Below are positions 1 to 4,955 of a DNA stretch of 5,687 nt, piece by piece; within the stretch, counting starts at the first letter, position 1, and each line of letters opens with the position of its first letter. The position numbers and the translations under genes were made by a program. The notes under the pieces were generated by a model that saw only the letters and a program-made list of their open reading frames with translations, was not told the origin of the DNA and did not search any database. The DNA lies in NCBI GenBank assembly GCA_028872975.1, contig JAGWNV010000185.1:1-5687 (forward strand), read 5' to 3'. The DNA is from Acidobacteriota bacterium. Lineage in GTDB: Bacteria; Actinomycetota; Acidimicrobiia; Acidimicrobiales; UBA8190.

Positions 1-516
1 GCCGGAATCGTGCTCGTGGCCGTCGCCGCCCTGGTGGCGCTCCTCGCCACCCGGCCACCGGCCAATGCCACCGAGGTCGACACGCCGCTCCTCGGCCACC
101 ACGCCCCGCCGCTCGCCGGCACGACGCTCGCCGGGGGGGCCTTCGACCTGGCCTCGCTCCACGGCCGGTGGGTCGTCGTCGACTTCTTCGCCAGCTGGTG
201 CCCGCCGTGCCGCCAGGAGGAGCCCGAGCTCGTGAGCTTCGCCTACGCCCATCGGGGCGCCGGTGACGCCGCCCTCGTGGGCGTGGCCTACGACGACGCC
301 GCCGGGAGCGCCCGGCAGTTCCTCACCTCCACGGGGGCGACATGGCCTGCGCTCGCCGATCCCTCGGGGACCGCCGCGGTCGACTTCGGCGTGCGCTCGC
401 CACCGGAGACCTTCCTCGTCTCGCCGAGCGGGATCGTGACGGCGCACCTCGACGGACCCGTCACCGCCGCCCAGCTCGACTACTGGCTGGGCCGGGCCGG
501 GGCCCCGGCGTCGTGA
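1..516 (+). CDS. ccmG: CcmG/DsbE-like membrane-anchored thioredoxin (cytochrome c maturation), 5' end probably outside window
   Basis: This is a thiol:disulfide oxidoreductase of the TlpA/ResA/CcmG group. Family knowledge: it faces the outer side of the membrane and passes electrons to CcmH/apocytochrome c so that heme can attach. Residue numbers count from the first in-frame GTG at base 10. A hydrophobic anchor lies at residues 1-14, followed by a short linker. The strand ending in VVVDFFAS leads into the active site W63-C-P-P-C67. The cis-proline region is the SPPETFLV stretch with P132, and PETFLV is typical of CcmG. The 168 residues cover a complete thioredoxin fold. The frame stays open to base 1 (Ala-Gly-Ile), the GTG at 10 has no Shine-Dalgarno, and the anchor is short without a basic N-terminus, so the true start is probably upstream. 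The stop overlaps the ccmH start in GTGA. ResA/TlpA of another pathway is the alternative, but the adjacent ccmH and ccmI favour CcmG. Confidence 0.88.
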   Translation, partial: AGIVLVAVAALVALLATRPPANATEVDTPLLGHHAPPLAGTTLAGGAFDLASLHGRWVVVDFFASWCPPCRQEEPELVSFAYAHRGAGDAALVGVAYDDAAGSARQFLTSTGATWPALADPSGTAAVDFGVRSPPETFLVSPSGIVTAHLDGPVTAAQLDYWLGRAGAPAS

Positions 517-1004
517 GCGCGTCGCGGTGGACGAGGCTGTCCTGGGCGGCCCTCGCCCTCGTCCTCGCCGCCGCCCTGGCCGTCGGGGCCCATCGGCCGT
601 CGCCGGCCCCGGGGCCCGCCCAGCGGGCCGCCGCCCTCGACGCCGCGCTGCGGTGTCCGAGCTGCCAGGACGTCTCGGTGGCCGCCTCCTCGGCGCCCAC
701 CGCCGTCGCCATCCGCCGGATCGTGGCCACTCGGGTGGACGCCGGCCAGAGCGACGCCGCCATCGAGGCGTTCCTCGTGAGCCGCTACGGCCCCGACATC
801 CTCCTGCGGCCGGCGACGTCGGGAGGCGTCGGGGCGGTGTGGTTCGTGCCCCTCGTCGCCGTGCCCGCCGCCCTGGCCGTGCTCGGCGTCTTCCTGTGGC
901 GGCGCCGGCGGGTCGCCGGCGCGTCCCCGTCGGAGGACGACCGCCGGCTGGTCGAGGCGGCGCTCTCGGGGAGGGCCGGCCCGGCGGGGACGGGGGGGCG
1001 GTGA
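513..1004 (+). CDS. ccmH: CcmH, cytochrome c maturation thiol-reducing protein
   Basis: CcmH-type protein of 163 aa that, by family knowledge, reduces or resolves apocytochrome c cysteines in partnership with CcmG and the CcmF/CcmI heme lyase. Visible features: an N-terminal signal-anchor helix at about residues 8-26, the diagnostic LRCPSC motif with C48 and C51, and then the conserved three-helix domain including SAPTAVAIRR (about 60-69) and SRYGPDILLRP (about 90-100). A second membrane helix lies at about 107-129 and is followed by four arginines, so the short tail should be cytoplasmic. The GTG at 513 is chosen because it overlaps the upstream stop as GTGA and starts just before the signal anchor. 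The frame is open further upstream to 342, but that part is only the out-of-frame shadow of ccmG. There is no strong Shine-Dalgarno, which fits translational coupling to ccmG. Confidence 0.9.
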   Translation: MSASRWTRLSWAALALVLAAALAVGAHRPSPAPGPAQRAAALDAALRCPSCQDVSVAASSAPTAVAIRRIVATRVDAGQSDAAIEAFLVSRYGPDILLRPATSGGVGAVWFVPLVAVPAALAVLGVFLWRRRRVAGASPSEDDRRLVEAALSGRAGPAGTGGR

Positions 1005-1852
1005 GCGCGCCGTCCCGGGCCGCGCCCGCCGCGGCGCGGCGCGTCGAGCTCGAGGACGCCCGGGACTTCCTCCTCCAGTCGATCGAGGACCTCGACGCCG
1101 AGCTCGCCGCCGGGGACATCGACCAGGACCGCTACGAGGCGCTGAGAAGCGACTACACGGCGCGCGCCGCCGCCGTCCTGCGCGCCCTCGCCGACGACGC
1201 CGCGGCACCGGTCCCCCCGCCCCGGGCGGCCGAGTCGGTACCGGACGGCCGGGCCCCCGGCTCCGGAGAGGCCGCGCACCCCGGCGGTCGCCGCCGGCGC
1301 CGCAGGGTGCTCCTGTGGGCCGGGGTGGGGGCCCTCGCCGCCGCCGCCGTGGTGGTGGTGGCCTCCGAGCTCGCCACCCGGCTGCCCGGTCAGAGCGCCA
1401 GCGGGTCGCTCAGCCTGGCCTCGGGCGACCAGCTCCAGCGCACCGACGCCCAGGCCGCCGCCCTCGAGGCGTCGGGCAAGGACGCCGAGGCCCTCGCCCT
1501 CTACCGCCAGGTGCTGCGCGCCGCCCCCACCGACGAGCAGGCCCTGGCCGAGGCGGGCTGGCTGGAATTCCAGGCCGGGGTCCTGGGCGGGAAGGCGGGC
1601 CTGGTCTCCGAAGGTCAGTCTGAGGAGCAGCGCGCCGAGCGGGCCGACCCCTCGGCCGCCGCGCCCCACCTCTATCTCGGGTCCATGCTCCTCGCCGAGC
1701 GCCGGTCCGCCGAGGCGGCGTCCGAGCTCGGCCGGTTCCTGGCCGCCCACCCGCCCACGGCCCTCGCCCAGCAGGCCTGGCCCGTCGTCGTGCGGGCCTT
1801 CACCGACGCCGGGCAGCCGGTGCCGTCGCCGCCCCCCGGCGTGCACGGCTGA
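1001..1852 (+). CDS. ccmI: CcmI/CycH-like TPR protein of cytochrome c maturation
   Basis: A 283-aa protein resembling CcmI, the apocytochrome c chaperone of the System I heme lyase. Residues 19-62 form a charged helical segment (RDFLLQSIEDLDAELAAGDI and following) typical of the CcmI cytoplasmic, coiled-coil-like region. A Pro/Ala/Gly-rich linker and six arginines (97-102) precede a single membrane helix at about 103-121. The rest should be extracytoplasmic and contains TPR-like helical pairs at about 146-176 and 219-250, the second around YLGSMLLAERRSAEAASEL. Usual CcmI proteins start with an extra N-terminal membrane helix, which is absent here. The GTG at 1001 overlaps the ccmH stop (GTGA). 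It also matches the ccmG/ccmH junction, since both read GTGAGCGCG. The last 53 bp overlap the convergent MFS gene. The family call is good; exact orthology is less certain because TPR proteins diverge quickly. Confidence 0.8.
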   Translation: MSAPSRAAPAAARRVELEDARDFLLQSIEDLDAELAAGDIDQDRYEALRSDYTARAAAVLRALADDAAAPVPPPRAAESVPDGRAPGSGEAAHPGGRRRRRRVLLWAGVGALAAAAVVVVASELATRLPGQSASGSLSLASGDQLQRTDAQAAALEASGKDAEALALYRQVLRAAPTDEQALAEAGWLEFQAGVLGGKAGLVSEGQSEEQRAERADPSAAAPHLYLGSMLLAERRSAEAASELGRFLAAHPPTALAQQAWPVVVRAFTDAGQPVPSPPPGVHG

Positions 1853-2969
1853 CGGCGGACACCACGAGGGTGCCGGTGGCGAAGGTGCCGCCCGCCAGGC
1901 AGACGCCGTCCCAGCCCAGTGACTGGTACAGCGACGCCGAGAGCACCGAGCCGGCGGCGCCGCCGGCGAAGTAGATGACCATGTAGGCGGCGGTGAGGCG
2001 GCTGCGGGCCTCCGGGCGCAGCCGGTAGATCTCCCCCTGGTTGGTGATGTGGAGCCCCTGGGCGCCGACGTCGAGGACGACGACGCCGACGACGAACCAG
2101 CCGATCGAGCTCGACCCCACCCACAGCGCCAGCCAGGAGGCGACGAGGAGGGTCCCGGTGGCGACCGTCGTGCGCCGTGCCCAGCCGCGGTCCGAGAGCC
2201 GTCCCGCCACCGACGCCGTGAGGGCGCCTGCCGCCCCGGCCAGCCCGAAGAGCCCGATGACCGTCGTCGAGTAGTGGTACCGGTCCGCCAGCAGGAAGGC
2301 CATGGCCGTCCACAGCACGCTGAAGGTGCCGAAGGAGAGCATCCCGTACAGCGAACGCAGCCGGAGCACCGGCTCCTGGCGCAGCAGCGTCAGCACCGAC
2401 GCCACCGACCGGGCGTAGCCGAGGCCGGTGCGCTGGCGCCAGGTGGGGAGGTGGCGGTGCAGGACGCCGGCCAGCACGACCATGGCGGCGGCCGAGACGA
2501 AGTAGACGGTGCGCCAGCCACCGGCGCCGGCCAGGACGCCCGAGGCGGTGCGGGCCAGGAGGATGCCGACGAGGAGCCCGCTCATGACCGTGCCCACCAC
2601 CCGGCCCCGGTTCTCGTCGGTGGCCAGGGAGGCGGCGAAGGGGACGAGGACCTGGACGACGACCGAGAGGCCGCCCACGGCCAGGGCGGCGGGCAGCAGA
2701 GACCACCACGCCGGCGAGACGCCCACCCAGCACAGCGCCGCGGCGGTGCCGAGGCACAGGACGGTGACGAGCCGGCGCCGCTCCACCACGTCGCCGAGCG
2801 GGGTGAGGAGGGCCAGGCCGAGCGCGTAGCCCACCTGGGCCACGGTGACCACGAGGCCGCTCGTGCGCGGGGACAGGTGCAGGGCCCGTCCCATGGCGGG
2901 CAGGAGGGGCTGGGCGTAGTAGTTGCTCGCCACCGCCACGCCGGTGGCGACGGCCATGAGCAGCACCAC
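1800..2969 (-). CDS. MFS transporter, YnfM/AraJ-like
   Basis: Major facilitator superfamily permease of 389 aa with about 12 predicted membrane helices in two halves. The halves are separated by a cytoplasmic stretch around residues 172-205 (HRHLPTWRQRTG and following). Helix 1 carries the SNYYAQPLL motif (15-23), typical of YnfM/AraJ-like members of the drug:H+ antiporter group. A motif-A variant, TPLGDVVERRRL (56-67), follows helix 2, and a related GRLSDRGWARR (256-266) occupies the same place in the second half. Substrate cannot be predicted; efflux of a small organic compound is the family expectation. The start is GTG 2969, the first possible start codon in a frame that stays open upstream without one. 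A CGGAG lies only one base before it, so GTG 2966 is an alternative. The C-terminus is Arg/Ala-rich and its coding sequence overlaps the ccmI 3' end tail to tail. The 85-nt gap to the upstream hydroxylase leaves co-transcription possible but unproven. Confidence 0.87.
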   Translation of the reverse strand: MVLLMAVATGVAVASNYYAQPLLPAMGRALHLSPRTSGLVVTVAQVGYALGLALLTPLGDVVERRRLVTVLCLGTAAALCWVGVSPAWWSLLPAALAVGGLSVVVQVLVPFAASLATDENRGRVVGTVMSGLLVGILLARTASGVLAGAGGWRTVYFVSAAAMVVLAGVLHRHLPTWRQRTGLGYARSVASVLTLLRQEPVLRLRSLYGMLSFGTFSVLWTAMAFLLADRYHYSTTVIGLFGLAGAAGALTASVAGRLSDRGWARRTTVATGTLLVASWLALWVGSSSIGWFVVGVVVLDVGAQGLHITNQGEIYRLRPEARSRLTAAYMVIYFAGGAAGSVLSASLYQSLGWDGVCLAGGTFATGTLVVSAVSRARRGAATAPAARRR

Positions 2970-3054
2970 GCTCCGCCCCGGCCCGCCCGACGGCGGGCGC
3001 GGCGCGTCGTGGCCGGCCTCGGCGCGGGCCAGGCCCGTCGGGCCCGGCGCCGGG
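2970..3054 (-). other. 85-nt GC-rich spacer with two inverted repeats between hydroxylase and MFS genes
   Basis: The spacer holds a perfect 12-bp palindrome, CCCGGCGCCGGG (3043-3054), directly after the hydroxylase stop codon. It also holds a perfect 7-bp stem, GCCCGCC/GGCGGGC, with a 4-base loop (2981-2998), ending about 11 bases before the MFS start. Neither is followed by a T-run in the direction of transcription, so a classical factor-independent terminator is not supported. They could form RNA hairpins that slow transcription or affect MFS translation, but self-complementary runs of this length also arise by chance at this base composition. Confidence 0.35.
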
Positions 3055-3723
3055 TCAGGCGGCGTCGGCGACGCCGAGGGTGCGGGCGGTCGGCGAGAGC
3101 GGGACCGCGGTCTTGTCGGGGAAGGTCCCGAGGACGTGGTCGGCGAGGTGGACCGTCACGCCGAACCAGTAGTGCTCGTTGCGGAAGTGGTGGTTGCGAT
3201 GGGCCCGCCACACGTAGCGGTAGAGGGCGTGGCGTGGGCGGTAGGAGGAATGGATCAGGTAGTGGGTCCACTCGTAGGCGGCGAGCACGGCGAAGGCGCC
3301 GAGGAGGGTGGTGAGGCCCCGCTCGAGGGGGAGGGCGGCCAGGCACACCGCCGCCAGCCCGGCCACGAGGGCGGCGAGGGCGGGGAGGGGGATGAAGACG
3401 AGCACCGGGTCCCGGGGATCGGCGTGATGGGCGCGGTGCTTCCTGGCCACGAGCGGGTCGATGCGCAGGGGGCCGATGGCCTTGGGCCGGAAGTGGAGGA
3501 GCAGGACGTGGATCGTCCACTCCGTGAAGGGCTGGAGGGCGACGACGACGGCGGGCCCGAGGAGGTCCCACCACGACCAGCCCCCGAGGACGATCCGGCC
3601 CGCCAGGGCGGCGCCGAGCAGGCCGGCGATGACGCGCGGGGAGCCGTGGCCGAAGAAGGCCTTCGCCGCCTCGCCGAGGCCGAAGGTGTCGGCCGCCCGC
3701 GCCCGGGTCCCGGGACGCTCCAC
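3055..3723 (-). CDS. Fatty acid hydroxylase / sterol desaturase family di-iron membrane enzyme
   Basis: Integral-membrane oxygenase of 222 aa in the fatty acid hydroxylase superfamily (also containing CrtZ-type carotenoid hydroxylases and FA2H-type lipid hydroxylases). All four histidine boxes that hold the non-heme di-iron centre are visible. They are HX4H (H72, H77), HX2HH (H96, H99, H100), HX3H (H154, H158) and HX2HH (H175, H178, H179), with further histidines at H165, H184, H192 and H196. Hydrophobic segments lie at about 31-47, 53-66, 107-131 and 136-150. Complete boxes suggest an active enzyme using O2 and an electron donor. The substrate (acyl chain, sterol/hopanoid or carotenoid) cannot be read from the sequence. 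Three GTG codons stand in a row; the third (3723) is chosen because CGGAGG ends six bases before it. It lies 52 nt downstream of the desulfurase gene. The short length and the spacing of the boxes resemble bacterial lipid hydroxylases. Confidence 0.87.
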   Translation of the reverse strand: MERPGTRARAADTFGLGEAAKAFFGHGSPRVIAGLLGAALAGRIVLGGWSWWDLLGPAVVVALQPFTEWTIHVLLLHFRPKAIGPLRIDPLVARKHRAHHADPRDPVLVFIPLPALAALVAGLAAVCLAALPLERGLTTLLGAFAVLAAYEWTHYLIHSSYRPRHALYRYVWRAHRNHHFRNEHYWFGVTVHLADHVLGTFPDKTAVPLSPTARTLGVADAA

Positions 3724-3729
3724 CACCAC

Positions 3730-3735
3730 CCTCCG
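3730..3735 (-). promoter_or_regulatory. Shine-Dalgarno (CGGAGG) for the hydroxylase gene
   Basis: On the minus strand CGGAGG is followed immediately by GTG-GTG-GTG-GAG. It is one of the best ribosome binding sites in the window. It decides the start: only the third GTG (3723) has the normal six-base spacing, while the first GTG abuts the site. Confidence 0.65.
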
Positions 3736-3775
3736 AGTATGGCCCAACCCGTCTCGGCCCCTGTACCCGGCGCCG

Positions 3776-4933
3776 TCAGTCCCGCAGGGCCCGCAGGCGC
3801 GCCACCACGGCCGGGAAGGCGCCTCCGAAGGCGTCCACGTCGGCGTCGGTGGTGGACCACCCCACCGAGACCCGAAGCGACCGTTCGGCGTCGGCGCCCA
3901 TGGCGGCCAGCACGGGCGAGGGCTCGAGCGACTCCGAGGAGCACGACGACCCCGAGTGCACGGCGACGCCGGCCTGGTCGAGCCCGAGGAGCACCGGCTC
4001 GGCCTCGACCCCGTCGACCACGAGGCAGAGGAGCTGGGGCAGCGCATCGGCGCGGTCGCCGAGCACCGAGACGCCGGCCACGGCGAGCGCCGCCTCCTCG
4101 AGGCGGGCGGTGTGCCGGCGCAGCCGGGCCGCCTCCTCCTCGAGGGCGCCCCCGGCCAGGGATGCGGCGGCGGCGGCGAAGCCGATGGCGGCAGGGAGGT
4201 CCTCGAGCCCGGCCCGCCGCCCGCGCTCCTGCTCGCCGCCGGCCAGGAGCGGCTCGACGCGCAGTCCCCGCCGGACCACGAGGGCGCCGGCGCCGGGCGG
4301 GCCGCCCATCTTGTGGGCGCTCACCGACAGCAGATCGGCGCCGAGGTCGTCGACCGACACCGGCAGGTGGCCGGCCGCCATGCAGGCGTCGACGTGGAGG
4401 AGGACCTGCCGGGCCCGGCAGCGGTCGGCCAACGCGGCGACGGGTTGGACGGTCCCGACCTCGTGGTTGGCGAGCTGGCAGTGCACGATCGACGCCGGCC
4501 TGCCCTCGGCGGCCAGCCGGTCGAGGGCGTCGTCGAGCGAGGCCGGTTCGATCCGGCCCCGCCCGTCCACGGCCAGGGGGACGACCGGCCCCAGGCGGGC
4601 CGAGGCCTCGCGCACCGACGAGTGCTCCACGCCGGCCGCCACCGCCGCCCCGCCGGGCCGTGCCCGCCACGCCCCCCAGACGGCACTGTTCACCGCCTCG
4701 GTCCCCCCCGAGGTCAGGACCACCTGGCGGGGCCGGGCCCCGAGCAGCTCGGCCACCGCGGCGCGGGCGTCCTCGAGGGCCTGGCGTGCCACCCTCCCCT
4801 CGGGGTGGAGCCGGCCCGGGTCGGCGGCCGCGCCCGACGACAGCCAGTCGGTGACGGCCGCCACCACCTCCGGTCGGGGGGGGGACGTGGAGGCGTGGTC
4901 GAGGTAGTGGCGAGCGGCAGCCGGGCCGGTCAC
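3776..4933 (-). CDS. Cysteine desulfurase, class V aminotransferase (NifS/IscS type)
   Basis: PLP enzyme of 385 aa, the usual length for the family, that converts L-cysteine to alanine and an enzyme persulfide for Fe-S clusters or sulfur transfer. Seen: N-terminal YLDHASTSPP (10-19); the PLP phosphate loop TSGGTEAVN (74-82); H104, which stacks on PLP; the NHEVGTVQP loop (156-164); D182, which binds the pyridine nitrogen; SAHKMGG with the Schiff-base lysine K208; GGEQERGRRAG (232-242); and the sulfur-carrying C331 in SGSSCSSESLEPS. The loop around C331 reads like the NifS/IscS group rather than SufS. M185 sits where IscS-type enzymes usually have glutamine (VDAxQ). A run of nine C at codons 16-19 is notable. 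GTG 4933 is the only start between the upstream stop and YLDHA; its Shine-Dalgarno is weak, which fits coupling to the regulator gene 22 nt upstream. The partner acceptor is unknown. Confidence 0.92.
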   Translation of the reverse strand: MTGPAAARHYLDHASTSPPRPEVVAAVTDWLSSGAAADPGRLHPEGRVARQALEDARAAVAELLGARPRQVVLTSGGTEAVNSAVWGAWRARPGGAAVAAGVEHSSVREASARLGPVVPLAVDGRGRIEPASLDDALDRLAAEGRPASIVHCQLANHEVGTVQPVAALADRCRARQVLLHVDACMAAGHLPVSVDDLGADLLSVSAHKMGGPPGAGALVVRRGLRVEPLLAGGEQERGRRAGLEDLPAAIGFAAAAASLAGGALEEEAARLRRHTARLEEAALAVAGVSVLGDRADALPQLLCLVVDGVEAEPVLLGLDQAGVAVHSGSSCSSESLEPSPVLAAMGADAERSLRVSVGWSTTDADVDAFGGAFPAVVARLRALRD

Positions 4934-4955
4934 CTCGGGGCCGCCGCCGGTGGGC

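Noticed and set aside
342..512. Extension of ccmH upstream to the ATG at 342
   Set aside because: The extra residues are Arg-rich and out of frame with the well-supported ccmG, and would put the CcmH signal anchor in the middle of the protein.
527..1000. Extension of ccmI upstream to 527
   Set aside because: The stretch is an Arg/Gly/Pro-rich shadow of ccmH with no recognisable domain; the GTG at 1001 with the GTGA overlap is the natural start.
785..1846. Minus-strand frames opposite ccmH/ccmI (785-1846, 480-1208)
   Set aside because: Gly/Arg-rich translations without motifs, antisense to genes with a clear LRCPSC motif and TPR region.
2981..3054. Factor-independent terminator after the hydroxylase gene
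   Set aside because: The stems are GC-perfect but no T-run follows on the minus strand, so only inverted repeats are reported.
3724..3775. Promoter in the gap between desulfurase and hydroxylase
   Set aside because: TTGGGC and a nearby CATACT can be picked out, but the spacing does not fit a -35/-10 pair, so no promoter is claimed.
3724..4047. Extension of the hydroxylase upstream to 4047, inside the desulfurase gene
   Set aside because: The added residues are a Ser/Arg/Pro-rich shadow of the desulfurase; a good CGGAGG site marks 3723 as the start.
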